DNA of 64,000 bases from Deltaproteobacteria bacterium (lineage in GTDB: Bacteria > Myxococcota_A > UBA796 > CAJQPC01), in the NCBI GenBank assembly GCA_016717595.1, contig JADKFE010000019.1, positions 53,379 to 117,378 of the forward strand, read 5' to 3'. Below, piece by piece: positions 26,878-36,352 of this stretch (position 1 is its first letter; each line of letters begins with the position of its first letter). The notes below the pieces were generated by a model. That model searched no databases. It was not told the DNA's origin and saw only the letters and a program-made list of their open reading frames with translations. A program made the position numbers and the translations under genes.

Positions 26878-28941
26878 TCAGTTCGCCGTGCCAGGCACCA
26901 CGACGACGATGTCCAAGGAGTCGAGGAGCACGGTGTCATCGCCGATGACGTTGAGCGTCATGGTGAAGAACTGGTCGGCCTCGGTGGCGGCGACGGTGCC
27001 CAAGAAGTTCAGCGTGAAGGGCAGGCTCTCGATGCCCTTGTAGTCGATGCCCTCGTAAGACTCGGGGGAGATCGACTGCACCATGCCGTAGGTGTCGCCC
27101 TCGATGACGAGGGAGATCTTGGAGAACTCCACCGAGGACACGAGCTGCTCAACGGCGGTGACGATGTTCGTCTTGAGCTCCTCACCGAAGGAGGCGCCGC
27201 CCTGGGGCACGGCGAACACGAGCTCTTCATCCGCCTCACCGTCGCCGTCGAGGTCGGCCACAGAGCCGGTCTCTTGGGCGTAGCGGATCATCTCGGAGTA
27301 GGGGCTGTAGGGGCTGGTGCTGCCGTACGAGCCGACGTCGATGCCGATGATGTAGCCGCCGAGATCCGAGAGCGCCGCGAACATGTCGCTGGACGCCGCG
27401 TCTTGGGGGCAACCACCGGGCACCTGACGGATCGAGGTGTTGGGGGACTCGGGGTCACGGATGTAGATGTCGGTGGCGTACACGAGGATCGGCAAGGAGT
27501 AGTCGCGGAAGCCGAAGCCGCCGCGGGTGCCGGTGTCGGGCCAGGAGGCGTCGTAGCTGCCAGTCTGCTTCCCGCTGAACGGATCCGTTGAGGACTCGAT
27601 GAAGGGCGGGACGTCGGCGCTGGCGTCGTATCGCCCGTTGCAGCCCATGTCATAGCCGATGCCCGTGATGCCTTGGTAGAGCGCCTCGACGGTGGACTCT
27701 TGGCCGTCACCACCGTTGTGGAGCTGCACCTTGTTCAGCTCGTCCTGCATCGCCGACTCATCTGAGGTGACCTGCTGCAGGAGGATGAAGGGCTTGTCGG
27801 GAGAGGAGCCCATGGATCCGAAGGGATAGTCGTCAAACTGGGCGAAGCCGAAGGCGACGTTCTCAAAGGTTTTGCCCAGCTCTACAACGATCTCAGAGAA
27901 ACGATCGGCGGTGGCCGAGAGCGTGCTGCCCATAGAGCAGGTGGTGTCGGTCAAGAAGGCGATGTCGCCGTACTGAATCTTCAGCTCAAAGTCGAAGGAC
28001 TCCTCGATGGAGGTGCGCTCTTCGACCTCGACGTAGATGCCCTCGATCGACGAGGTGGCGTCGAGGGGATCCGTGCCCGCGGCGACTTCAGCGCCGTCGG
28101 TCTGACCGTCGCCGTCGCTGTCGTTGTTCAGGGGGTCGGTGGCGGTGTCGGTGCGCTCGATGACGTCGGAGAGGCCATCGCCGTCGGAGTCGGTGTCGGC
28201 GCTGTCAAACTTGCCGTCGTTGTCGGTGTCGAGGGGCTCACCGCAGGAGCCAGACGCGCCGCCTTCGATGGCGTCCGTGGTGCCGTCATCGTCGCTGTCG
28301 AGGTCGCGGAAGTCGTAGATTCCGTCGCCGTCGCTGTCGATGGGCTCGTCGCGGTACTGGCTGGTGCCGCCCTCCCAGTTGTCGCAGAGGCCGTCGTTGT
28401 CGGAGTCGGTGTCGAGGTAGTCGGCGCGGTCGGTGCCGTCGGTGTTCACGGGGTTCGACGGATCACCGCCGATCTCCCAGCTGTCGAGGATGCCGTCGCC
28501 GTCGTTGTCGTCGTCTTGGAAGTCGGGGATGCCGTCTTTGTCGAGATCCCGGGGGTTCTCGGGATCTTCGCCGACCTCTTTTTTGTCGGAGACGCCGTTG
28601 CCGTCGGAGTCGTCGTCCAAGAAGTCGGGGATGCCGTCTTCATCGGTGTCGAAGGGCATCGTGAGGGGGTTGTCATCGCCCGCCTCGACGCCGTCGGGGA
28701 TGCCGTCGCCGTCGGAGTCGGGGTCGTCTACGTTGGGGATGTTGTCCCCGTCGGCGTCACCTTCGCCCTCGTGTACGTCGAGGACACCGTCACCGTCGGC
28801 GTCTTGAACGATGGTGGTGTCAACCGTGCCGGTGTCAGCGCTGTCGATGACCGCCTCGTCCTTGGTGGTCCCGTCGTCAGGCGTACAGCCGAGCGCGAGG
28901 AGGAGGGTCAGGGGGGCGAGAAGGAGAGAGCTGGCTCGCAT
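26878..28941 (-). CDS. Lipoprotein with thrombospondin type 3 repeats and von Willebrand A domain
   Basis: A 687-residue lipoprotein (lipobox ALGC). Residues about 45-290 are calcium-binding Asp-rich repeats (DSDGDGIPD and variants). A VWA domain follows, with the metal-binding DTTCS at the start of its first strand and a TD/DVG-type later segment. Such proteins often mediate adhesion or surface assembly. It has its own TATAAT promoter and T-rich terminator, so it is probably monocistronic. Confidence 0.86.
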   Translation of the reverse strand: MRASSLLLAPLTLLLALGCTPDDGTTKDEAVIDSADTGTVDTTIVQDADGDGVLDVHEGEGDADGDNIPNVDDPDSDGDGIPDGVEAGDDNPLTMPFDTDEDGIPDFLDDDSDGNGVSDKKEVGEDPENPRDLDKDGIPDFQDDDNDGDGILDSWEIGGDPSNPVNTDGTDRADYLDTDSDNDGLCDNWEGGTSQYRDEPIDSDGDGIYDFRDLDSDDDGTTDAIEGGASGSCGEPLDTDNDGKFDSADTDSDGDGLSDVIERTDTATDPLNNDSDGDGQTDGAEVAAGTDPLDATSSIEGIYVEVEERTSIEESFDFELKIQYGDIAFLTDTTCSMGSTLSATADRFSEIVVELGKTFENVAFGFAQFDDYPFGSMGSSPDKPFILLQQVTSDESAMQDELNKVQLHNGGDGQESTVEALYQGITGIGYDMGCNGRYDASADVPPFIESSTDPFSGKQTGSYDASWPDTGTRGGFGFRDYSLPILVYATDIYIRDPESPNTSIRQVPGGCPQDAASSDMFAALSDLGGYIIGIDVGSYGSTSPYSPYSEMIRYAQETGSVADLDGDGEADEELVFAVPQGGASFGEELKTNIVTAVEQLVSSVEFSKISLVIEGDTYGMVQSISPESYEGIDYKGIESLPFTLNFLGTVAATEADQFFTMTLNVIGDDTVLLDSLDIVVVVPGTAN

Positions 28942-28989
28942 CGGTGTCTCCGAGGATGAGCGTAGGGGGCGGCAGTTCTGCGGAACCCC

Positions 28990-28995
28990 ATTATA
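28990..28995 (-). promoter_or_regulatory. -10 box TATAAT
   Basis: On the minus strand TATAAT stands about 50 bases before the VWA gene start (28941). A GTCACA sequence is near the -35 position. Confidence 0.55.
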
Positions 28996-29048
28996 CGCGG
29001 GGCGAGGGGGGGCTGTGACGCAGCGGCTGAGAATCGTGATCCCGTCGC

Positions 29049-30434
29049 TCAGGCTTCACGAGGCAAGGCGGCCAGCTCTGCGAGCAGGTAGACGTTCGCG
29101 GCGATGGCCTTTCGGAACACGCCCAGGTGAAGGGACTCGTTGGGGCCATGCGCCGTGGTGCGCGGGTCCATCACGCCGTTGAGGATCAGCGGCAGGTTGG
29201 CGTAACGCTGGCCGAAGATCGCCACGAAGGGGATCGAGCCGCCGACGCCGACGCGGCGCAAGGGGCTGCCCCAAGCGCGCTGATAGGCACGATCCGCCGC
29301 CTCAAAGGCCGCGCCGCGCGGGGTGTACAGCCAGCCCTCGCCGGACCAGCCCTTCGGGGTGACCGTGACCTGAACCCCGCCGGGGGGATCCTTCGTCACC
29401 AGGGCGGTGATCTCGTCGAGCATGCCCTGCTGGGTGTGCTCGGGGGCGAGGCGCACGGAGAGGAGCGCGCTGGCCGCTTGGCGCAGCGCGTTCTTTTTGC
29501 GGTCGAGGGTGGGGTAAGTGGTGGCGACGACGGTGATCGCCGGCTGACGCCACAGCCACTCCGCGGCGCTGCGGCCGGCCTCGGGCAACGAGCGCAGGCC
29601 GTCCATGATGTGCGCGCCGTCGCGGATCACCTCGGGGTCGATCGCCGCGGCGCTCGCCCGCCAGTCTTCAGAGACGTCGATGAGGCCGAAGGTGGGGCGC
29701 CCGTTGTCATCGACCAGCCGCGCGATGAGCTTGGCCAGGGCGGTGGAGACGTCGGGCACCATGTTGCCCCACAGGCCGCTGTGGCCATCGGCGGTGAGCG
29801 CCGCGCAGGTGATCTCGACCTCCATCAGCCCACGAAGGCTCACGGTGAGGCCGGGCACGTCCACCGACGGGTTCTCACAGTCGGTGAGCACCATCACGTC
29901 GGCCTCAAACACCTCGGGGTAGGTGTCCATGAAGCGGGTGAGGTTGGGGGAGCCGATCTCCTCTTCGCCCTCGATGATCAACTTCACGTTGCACGGCGGG
30001 CCGCCGGCCTCGTCGAACCAGGCCTGGAGCGCGGCGACGTGGGACATCCAGCCGCCCATGTCGTCGGCGGCGCCGCGGGCGTAGAGGCGGTCCCCGACGC
30101 GGGTGGCGACGTGCGGCGGGGTGTCCCAGCGCTCCCCTTTGACGGGCTGAAGGTCGAGGTGGCCGTAGATGAGCACCGTGGGCGCGCCGGGGCGGCCATG
30201 CCACTCGGCGACGACGATGGGCAACGCGCCGTCGAGCTCAAGCACCCGGCAGCCGTTCATCCCCAGCGCCGCGAGGTCGTCACGAACGCGCGCGGCGAGG
30301 CGGCGCACGTCGTCGAAGTGATCAGGATCACAAGAGATGGCGGGGATGGCGAGGTACTCGGAGAGGCGGGTGATGGCCTGCTCAAAACGGGCGTCGGCCA
30401 AGGAGGCGACGGCGTCGGTGGCGGGGTGCAGCAT
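29049..30434 (-). CDS. M20 family metallopeptidase (dipeptidase/carboxypeptidase type)
   Basis: A 461-residue enzyme with the two-metal M20 centre: YGHLDLQPV (first His), ADDMGG (bridging Asp), IEGEEEIGS (catalytic Glu pair), TDCE (Asp) and HGPNES near the end (last His). It probably hydrolyses short peptides or N-acyl amino acids in the cytoplasm. The lid (dimerisation) domain is present between. A single gene upstream of a divergent GH57-like gene. Confidence 0.9.
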   Translation of the reverse strand: MLHPATDAVASLADARFEQAITRLSEYLAIPAISCDPDHFDDVRRLAARVRDDLAALGMNGCRVLELDGALPIVVAEWHGRPGAPTVLIYGHLDLQPVKGERWDTPPHVATRVGDRLYARGAADDMGGWMSHVAALQAWFDEAGGPPCNVKLIIEGEEEIGSPNLTRFMDTYPEVFEADVMVLTDCENPSVDVPGLTVSLRGLMEVEITCAALTADGHSGLWGNMVPDVSTALAKLIARLVDDNGRPTFGLIDVSEDWRASAAAIDPEVIRDGAHIMDGLRSLPEAGRSAAEWLWRQPAITVVATTYPTLDRKKNALRQAASALLSVRLAPEHTQQGMLDEITALVTKDPPGGVQVTVTPKGWSGEGWLYTPRGAAFEAADRAYQRAWGSPLRRVGVGGSIPFVAIFGQRYANLPLILNGVMDPRTTAHGPNESLHLGVFRKAIAANVYLLAELAALPREA

Positions 30435-30537
30435 GGGGGCTCCTGGTCGGTTGACGCCTGTTTAACCCGCGCGCGGAGCCCTCGGGAGACGGGACGGCGA
30501 CGGGCGCTCCTCGAAGTCTGATACCCTCTGGTCCACC

Positions 30538-32775
30538 ATGGAAGGTCTCGATCTCGCGCTCGTGCTGACGGCGCACCAGCCCCTCGGCACCACGGAGTCC
30601 GCGCTGCAAGAGGCGGCGCGAGGCGTCTATGAGCCCGTGCTCAACGCGCTCACGGAGCACCCTGCCCTGCGCGTCGGCCTGATGATGAGCGGCGGCCTGT
30701 TGGACTGGCTCGACCAGCGGCAGCCGCGCCTGCTCGACCTGCTCGCCGCGCTCGTGGAGCGGGGTCAAGTCGAGCTGCTGACCGGCGGCTGGTCGTTCCC
30801 GTTCTTGGATGGCCTCCCCGAGCGGGACGCCTTGGCCCAGCTTCGCGCCCACGGCGACGCCTTACGCCAGCGCCTCGGCGCGCGCCCCAAAGGGGGCCTC
30901 GGCGCTGAAGACGCCTGGGACCCTGCCCTGATCACGATCTTCGCCAAGGCGGGTCTGCCTTGGGCGCTGGCCGACGAGCGCCTGCTCGACCCCGGCGGGC
31001 CGGGCCACGGGGTGCGCGCCTTGTTTATGGCCGAGCGTGACGGCCACGTCCTGCGGCTCTTGCCCAGCTCAGGCGCCCTGCGACCGCTGTTCACCCAGCC
31101 GAGCCCTGTGCCGCTGCTCAAGCTCCTCGCCCGCCGCGCCAAACAAGGCACCGAGGCCTTGGCCGTGGTGAAGTCCGTGGAGCGGATGGCGGAGAGCATG
31201 GGGCCGGAGCGCCTCGGCGCCTGGATTCGCGCCGTGGCGCGGGTGGTGGACGAGCAGACCCACTGGCTGCGCGCGGTGACGCCGGGGGCCCTCGTCGGCC
31301 GCCTAGAGCCCGGTCGCCGGGTGAGCCCGCCCGCGTGGACGCCCCCACACATCACCCGCTGGAGCCTCAGCCCCACCGAGACCGAGCGCCTCAGCCGTTA
31401 TCAGGCCGCCTGCGCCGATCACCCCGCCCTACGCGCCGGGCCGCCCTTCGCCCGGGCCCGCTCTTGGCGAGAGAGCCTCAGCCGCTATGACGAGGCGAAC
31501 CAGCTCCACAAGCGCCTGCGGATCACCTCGGACGAGGTTCATCGCCTGCGCCGGGCCGCTGAAGACGACGCCGCCGCGGGAAAGACCCCGGTGAAGCTGC
31601 AGCCCCTCGCCACCGCCGAGCGAAAGCTGTTCGTCGCGCAGTCCGGTGATGTGCTCTGGCACAGCCCTGGCGGCGGCCTGTACGACGCCCGCGCCCGGCA
31701 CGCGGCCTGGGCGGCGCTGGCGGAGGCCGAGCGCGCCGTCGCCCGGGCGCTGGGCGACAAACGCATCGCCCGATCCATCGTCGGAGATCACGACGGCGAC
31801 GGCTACGACGAGGTGTTTGTGCGCGGCGACGCGCTCACGGCCATGGTCGAGCCCGAGGCCGGCGGCGCGCTCGGCGAGCTGACCTTCTTCGACATCCCCG
31901 GCAACGTGCTCAACACGATGACCCGGCGCGAGGAGACCCTCCATCGGGCCCTCGACCGCTTCTCGACCCTGCCCGCCTTGGTCGGCAAAGACGACGTCGT
32001 CGCCCCCAGCCCTCGCCCAGAGCTCCCCCAGGCGAACGAGGAGGCCGAGACCGAGCCCGCGATCATCACCACCCCCGAGCTCACCGAGCTAGACGCGCCG
32101 CTGGCCGTCGCCTTGGCCTTTGACCGCCGCCCGCGCCGCTCGATGCAGGACCACTTCTTGCCGACCACGACGACGCCGGAGCAGCTCGCCGCGGGTCAAC
32201 ACGAGGAGCTCGGCGACTTCTTCGGGGCGCGGTACAAGCTCGACTCCGCCGAGCGCGACGACGAGGGCCGCGCCGTCGTGCAGCTCTCTCGGGAGGGTGA
32301 GGTGCGCGACGGGCCCCACCAGCGCCTCGTGCGGGTGGTCAAACGCCTCGTCTTCCCGGCGGACGAGCCTTGGGTGGAGGCCCGCTACGAGGTGGTGAAC
32401 CGCTACGCCGAGCCCGTTCACGCGCTCTTTGCGGTGGAGCTGAACCTCAACCTCGACGGGGTCTTGCCTGAAGGCGGCGGGATCATGCTGCCCGGCGGAC
32501 AGCGGCGCGACGCGAAGCTGCCCGGCCGCGCGGAGAAGGTCTCGAAGCTCTCGATCTCCGGGCTCTTGCGGCGTTTTGCGCTGCACCTCACCTTGAGCAC
32601 CCCCGCCGCGCTCTTCACCTACCCCGTCGAGACCGTGTGCCGCGACGGCCAGCGCGCCCGCCGCGCCAACCAAGGCGTGTGCCTCGTGCTCGCTTGGGAT
32701 CTCGCGCTGTGGGGCCAAGAGCGCGCCCGGTTCGACCTCAAGGTCCAGCTCGTCAAGCTGAAGTCAGGCGGCTGA
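30538..32775 (+). CDS. GH57-like alpha-amylase/4-alpha-glucanotransferase family protein (likely altered active site)
   Basis: A 745-residue protein with the GH57 layout: the N-terminal HQP motif (residues 13-15), GGWSFPFL, then GAEDAW with Glu124 at the place of the family nucleophile. The C-terminal beta domains match those that follow the barrel in GH57 4-alpha-glucanotransferases. The expected DGEK motif carrying the acid/base Asp is replaced by SVER (residues 213-216). The reaction may be altered or lost. An extended -10-like TGATACCCT lies only about 10-18 bases before the ATG, and no ribosome-binding site is seen. Confidence 0.75.
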   Translation: MEGLDLALVLTAHQPLGTTESALQEAARGVYEPVLNALTEHPALRVGLMMSGGLLDWLDQRQPRLLDLLAALVERGQVELLTGGWSFPFLDGLPERDALAQLRAHGDALRQRLGARPKGGLGAEDAWDPALITIFAKAGLPWALADERLLDPGGPGHGVRALFMAERDGHVLRLLPSSGALRPLFTQPSPVPLLKLLARRAKQGTEALAVVKSVERMAESMGPERLGAWIRAVARVVDEQTHWLRAVTPGALVGRLEPGRRVSPPAWTPPHITRWSLSPTETERLSRYQAACADHPALRAGPPFARARSWRESLSRYDEANQLHKRLRITSDEVHRLRRAAEDDAAAGKTPVKLQPLATAERKLFVAQSGDVLWHSPGGGLYDARARHAAWAALAEAERAVARALGDKRIARSIVGDHDGDGYDEVFVRGDALTAMVEPEAGGALGELTFFDIPGNVLNTMTRREETLHRALDRFSTLPALVGKDDVVAPSPRPELPQANEEAETEPAIITTPELTELDAPLAVALAFDRRPRRSMQDHFLPTTTTPEQLAAGQHEELGDFFGARYKLDSAERDDEGRAVVQLSREGEVRDGPHQRLVRVVKRLVFPADEPWVEARYEVVNRYAEPVHALFAVELNLNLDGVLPEGGGIMLPGGQRRDAKLPGRAEKVSKLSISGLLRRFALHLTLSTPAALFTYPVETVCRDGQRARRANQGVCLVLAWDLALWGQERARFDLKVQLVKLKSGG

Positions 32776-32799
32776 GGGTCGCGCTTGTGACTCTGCCGG

Positions 32800-32805
32800 T
32801 ATACT
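32800..32805 (+). promoter_or_regulatory. -10 box TATACT
   Basis: TATACT precedes ATG 32834; the leader is about 20 bases with GAGG. Confidence 0.55.
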
Positions 32806-32833
32806 GAGAGCGAAACCTGAGGGCATAAAACCT

Positions 32834-33700
32834 ATGAGCCAGTCGAATCCACTCCTCTACGGCCTCATTGGCCTCCTCGCGGGCGCCGCCGCGGGGGCAG
32901 GCGCCTATGCGATCCTCGCCCCGACGAAGACCGTCACCGAGCAGACGACGGTCACCCAGGTCGAGCAGAAGGAGATGACGCCCGAGGAGCTGGCCGAGCT
33001 GTGTAAGAACAGCGACCTGTTCAAGAACACACAGACCGAGCTGGTGAGCGCCCAGACCAAGGTGGCGAGCCTGCAGAGCGAGATCGAGAAGAAGGACGCC
33101 GATCTCGCCAAGATGAAGGCCGCCGCCTCCAAAGGTGACGCGGCCGCCTCCAAGAAGTACAAAGACTTAGAGGCCGAGATCGCCAACCTCAAGGGCCAGC
33201 TCGCCCAGGCCGAGAAAGAGCGTGATGAGCTCGTCGTCGAGCTCAAGAAGACGGTCGAGGAGCTGCAGCAGCAGATCCAGGCCACCGAGGTTCAGCGCCA
33301 GCGCGCCGAGCGGTACAAGGGCGAGGCCCACCAGAACCTCTGGACGAGCTTCAGCGCCGAGGCCAAGGTCGCCATCTGTGACCGCGGCAGCCGCCGTCGC
33401 CATGACAAGTGCCACGAGGCCGTCGAGACCGCGCTCACCGCCGAGATGCAGTCCAAGTTCTTGTCCTGCGTAGACTCCTACCAGTTCACGCCGATGCTGC
33501 GTCAGCTTGAGCGGAAGCAGGAGGTGCCGTCAAACGCGATGAAGCTGTCCGACGACGACCGCTTCACCGACAAGGGCTGGTACATCCAATACTGCGACCC
33601 CACCCTGCCTGAAGCCGGTGAGGCCGCCGACGCCGCAGACCGCAACGCCACGCCCGCCCCCACCGGCGGCGAGGTCACCAAAGAGGTCGAGGGCGAGTAG
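32834..33700 (+). CDS. Membrane-anchored coiled-coil protein, unknown function
   Basis: 288 residues: one N-terminal membrane helix (LLYGLIGLLAGAAAGAGAY), then a long coiled coil (about residues 40-165, rich in Glu/Lys/Gln heptads). A compact C-terminal domain has four Cys (CDRGSRRRHDKC, SCVDS, YC), followed by an Ala/Thr-rich tail. Not recognised. The Cys pairs suggest a small folded domain on the far side of the membrane. Confidence 0.7.
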   Translation: MSQSNPLLYGLIGLLAGAAAGAGAYAILAPTKTVTEQTTVTQVEQKEMTPEELAELCKNSDLFKNTQTELVSAQTKVASLQSEIEKKDADLAKMKAAASKGDAAASKKYKDLEAEIANLKGQLAQAEKERDELVVELKKTVEELQQQIQATEVQRQRAERYKGEAHQNLWTSFSAEAKVAICDRGSRRRHDKCHEAVETALTAEMQSKFLSCVDSYQFTPMLRQLERKQEVPSNAMKLSDDDRFTDKGWYIQYCDPTLPEAGEAADAADRNATPAPTGGEVTKEVEGE

Positions 33701-33717
33701 CCTCGGCGCTGGGGCGT

Positions 33718-33748
33718 GAGGTCACCGCCGACGACGCGCGGTGACCTC
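33718..33748. terminator. Hairpin between convergent genes
   Basis: GAGGTCACCGC pairs with GCGGTGACCTC (11 bp, nine-base loop), spanning the end of ridA and the end of the coiled-coil gene transcript. Confidence 0.6.
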
Positions 33749-34105
33749 CACCTCAATCTTCATTCGGGCATCGGCCAAGCCCACCACCATCATCGTGGCC
33801 GCCGGGCGCGCCTCGGCCAGCCAGCGGCGTAAGCTCGGCCAACACGCCGGGAAGTCCTCACGCTGGGGCAGCAGGTACCGCACCCGCACGATGTCCCGGG
33901 CCTCACAGCCCGCCTCAGCCAAGGCTGTGTTGATGTTGTGGATCGTCTGCTCCACCTGGGCCACGATGTCCTCCGAGATCGTCATCGTGGCGTAGTCAAA
34001 GCCCGTCGTACCTGACACAAACACCCAGTCGCCATCCACGACCGCGCGGCTGTAGCCGATCTCGGCCTCGAAGGTTGATCCTGACTGGATGAGACGGCGG
34101 GTCAT
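33722..34105 (-). CDS. RidA family reactive intermediate deaminase
   Basis: A 127-residue member of the RidA/YjgF family that hydrolyses reactive enamine or imine intermediates. The signature RPAATMMVVGLAD...KIEVEVTA at the C-terminus, with the Arg of the active site, is visible, as is the trimer-type N-terminal FVSGTTG. The next gene upstream on the same strand is a radical SAM enzyme, 12 bases away, so they may be one operon. Confidence 0.9.
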   Translation of the reverse strand: MTRRLIQSGSTFEAEIGYSRAVVDGDWVFVSGTTGFDYATMTISEDIVAQVEQTIHNINTALAEAGCEARDIVRVRYLLPQREDFPACWPSLRRWLAEARPAATMMVVGLADARMKIEVEVTARRRR

Positions 34106-34117
34106 GGCTCCCCTCCC

Positions 34118-35140
34118 CTACTGATCGGCGCGATCGAAGTTGCAGTTGAGGAGGTTGCAGCTCCGCTCGCAGCGGCTCACCTCCCAGCGGCGGCGTAAGG
34201 TCTTGGGCGCGTCCCAGATCGCGATGAGCGGGCTGAGATCAAACACGGTGGCCACGGGCTCCAAGAAGTAGCACAGCCGCACGTTGCCTTTGGGATCGAA
34301 GGCGAGGTCGGAGTGACCGGCTTTGCAGGTGAGACCGTTGAACACGCTCGGCGCCGAGAAATACCCCTTCATGCCCACAAGCTGCCCGGCGGCGTTACAC
34401 ACCGGCCCGCCGCGGCGGCGCTCGGCGGCGAGGAGGTCCAAGGCCGCGTGAACCCGGGGCAGCTCGTCCGCCGTGGGCCACAGCGGCGAGGTCTTGTACC
34501 AGTCGGGGTCGTAGGCCACGTCCCCGAAGGTCTGGTAGAGGGGCTGAAGGACGAGCTGGTAGCCGCGATGGCGCACAAACTCCAGCAGCTCGGGGATCTC
34601 CTCAGCGTTTTTGCCGTGCAGGATGCAGCTCACGACCACGCGGGGGTTGGGGAGCTTGTCGAAGAGCTCAAAGGCCTCTTGGCACTTGCGGAAGCTGCCC
34701 GCGCGGCCGCGGCTGTGGTCAATCGTGGCCTCACGGGCGCCGTCCATGCTGATGTAGACGATGGACACCCCGGCGTCAGCGATCTTCTGGGCGCGGGTCT
34801 TGTTCAACAGCCAGGCGTTTGTGTTGAAGCTGACCGTGTTTCCCAAGGCCGTCGCGTAGGAGAAGAGCGCCTCTAGGTCTTTTCGTAAGAGCGGCTCGCC
34901 GCCGACAAAGTTCACCGAGACCGGGCCCAGCCAGTCGTGCAGGCGGTCCAGCGTGTCGCGCCAGAGCTCAAAGGGGAGATCTGGCGTCTTGTTCTTCCAG
35001 ATGTCACAGTGCAGGCAGGGCAGAAAGCAGCGGTCGGTGACGGAGAGGTGAATCTGTGTGGGGCGGCCCGAGGCGCGGCGCAGGCGCAGGGCGTCTAAGG
35101 CGGCGTTGAGCGGCAGACCGGCGCCGGGGCGAAGGTTCAT
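34118..35140 (-). CDS. Radical SAM enzyme with SPASM-like Cys-rich C-terminus
   Basis: A 340-residue radical S-adenosylmethionine enzyme with CFLPCLHC (CxxxCxxC) binding the first iron-sulfur cluster near residue 38, NFVGGEPLL after it, and a Cys-rich tail (CKAG, CYF, CERSC, C) that suits an auxiliary cluster of the SPASM/twitch kind. Such enzymes often modify peptides or proteins. It overlaps the second radical SAM gene by ATGA, so both are made together. Confidence 0.85.
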   Translation of the reverse strand: MNLRPGAGLPLNAALDALRLRRASGRPTQIHLSVTDRCFLPCLHCDIWKNKTPDLPFELWRDTLDRLHDWLGPVSVNFVGGEPLLRKDLEALFSYATALGNTVSFNTNAWLLNKTRAQKIADAGVSIVYISMDGAREATIDHSRGRAGSFRKCQEAFELFDKLPNPRVVVSCILHGKNAEEIPELLEFVRHRGYQLVLQPLYQTFGDVAYDPDWYKTSPLWPTADELPRVHAALDLLAAERRRGGPVCNAAGQLVGMKGYFSAPSVFNGLTCKAGHSDLAFDPKGNVRLCYFLEPVATVFDLSPLIAIWDAPKTLRRRWEVSRCERSCNLLNCNFDRADQ

Positions 35141-36231
35141 CGGGGGCTCCCATCAAAGGCGGCCTGGGCGCGGATGTCTGCGGGGCTGAGATCGGTGTAG
35201 TTCGCGCTCTTGGGGATGAAGCAGGTGGCGCACAGCGTTAGGCCGCCGTAGTCCCCCTGGGCGACCTGGGACCGGCGTTTGGCCAAGGCGTCGCCCCACC
35301 ACATGGCGGAGAAGGGGCGATCTTTGAGCGAGCCGAGGCGGTTCTCTAAGAGGTTGTCGCGGGTGCAGACCGTCACGTCGCCGCGCCAGCCAATCACCGG
35401 GGACTTCCAGAATCCTGAGCAGGGGCGAAGCTCTGGGGTGTGTAAGGTCGTGGCCGACTTCTCCTCACGGGGCAGCGCCAGGCCCTCTCTGGCCATCGCC
35501 TCACGAAAGACGGCGTTCTGTTTAGATTGTTCTTCAACCGTGGGGCAGTCGAGCTGGCGAAAGAAGACGACGGCGTCTTCGCCTTGGGGCACAAGCTGGG
35601 CGGCGGCGCGCACGGGCAGCCCGGCGCGGCGACAGGCGGACTCCCAGCGGCGGCGGAACTGCGGCACCTCGGCCTGGTTCTTGTCGGAGACGATGAACTG
35701 AAACACGAGGCGGGGCCACGGCGCGCCGAGGCGGCCCTTCTCGGCGACGAAGGACTCCACCTGGGACTCCACACGCTCAAACAGGTCTACACCTTTGATC
35801 AGGCGGTAGGTGTCGCGGCGCGCGGCGTCGAGGGAGAAGTGCCAGACCTGGCGCACGTCGCCAGCGTTCAGCGCCACTCGGGCGCGGGCGGCGTTGAGGT
35901 GGGTGCCGTTGGTGTGCACCTCGACCTGACCGAAGACCTGGGCGCGGGCCGAGACGCGCAGCGCGGCTTGGTAGATCGCCGGGAAGTGCGGGTGCAGAAG
36001 CGGCTCGCCGAGCCAGAACAGGATCAAGGTGTCAAACCGCGCGCCCACGGCGGCGAGGTCGTCAAACAGCGCCAAGGCCAGGCGCGGATCGAGCATGCCC
36101 AGAGTTGTGTGGTGCGCGTGGCCGGCCTCGGAGACCGAACAATGCACGCAGGCCAGAGAGCAGCGGTTCGTCAGCTCCAAGACGAGGTAGCTGCCGGGCA
36201 GGTGCGGCGGGCGGGGGCGCGGGGCGTTCAC
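35137..36231 (-). CDS. Radical SAM enzyme with SPASM domain
   Basis: A 364-residue radical SAM protein with CSLACVHC near residue 24 and a C-terminal Cys group (PCSGFWK, CTRDN, CATC) of SPASM type. It is the upstream member of a coupled pair with the next radical SAM gene. The pair points to a joint modification pathway; no precursor peptide gene is seen next to it. It stands divergent to the HTTM-like cassette at 36353. Confidence 0.86.
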   Translation of the reverse strand: MNAPRPRPPHLPGSYLVLELTNRCSLACVHCSVSEAGHAHHTTLGMLDPRLALALFDDLAAVGARFDTLILFWLGEPLLHPHFPAIYQAALRVSARAQVFGQVEVHTNGTHLNAARARVALNAGDVRQVWHFSLDAARRDTYRLIKGVDLFERVESQVESFVAEKGRLGAPWPRLVFQFIVSDKNQAEVPQFRRRWESACRRAGLPVRAAAQLVPQGEDAVVFFRQLDCPTVEEQSKQNAVFREAMAREGLALPREEKSATTLHTPELRPCSGFWKSPVIGWRGDVTVCTRDNLLENRLGSLKDRPFSAMWWGDALAKRRSQVAQGDYGGLTLCATCFIPKSANYTDLSPADIRAQAAFDGSPR

Positions 36232-36352
36232 GGCCTCATTCTACCCGGCTTCGGCCCGGCGGCGGCGTCTCCGAGGCCGAGGACGATTTGCCAGCATCTT
36301 GACGACGACGTGGGCCCGCCGGGGGGATGCTGATGGACCTGGGAGCAAAGAC

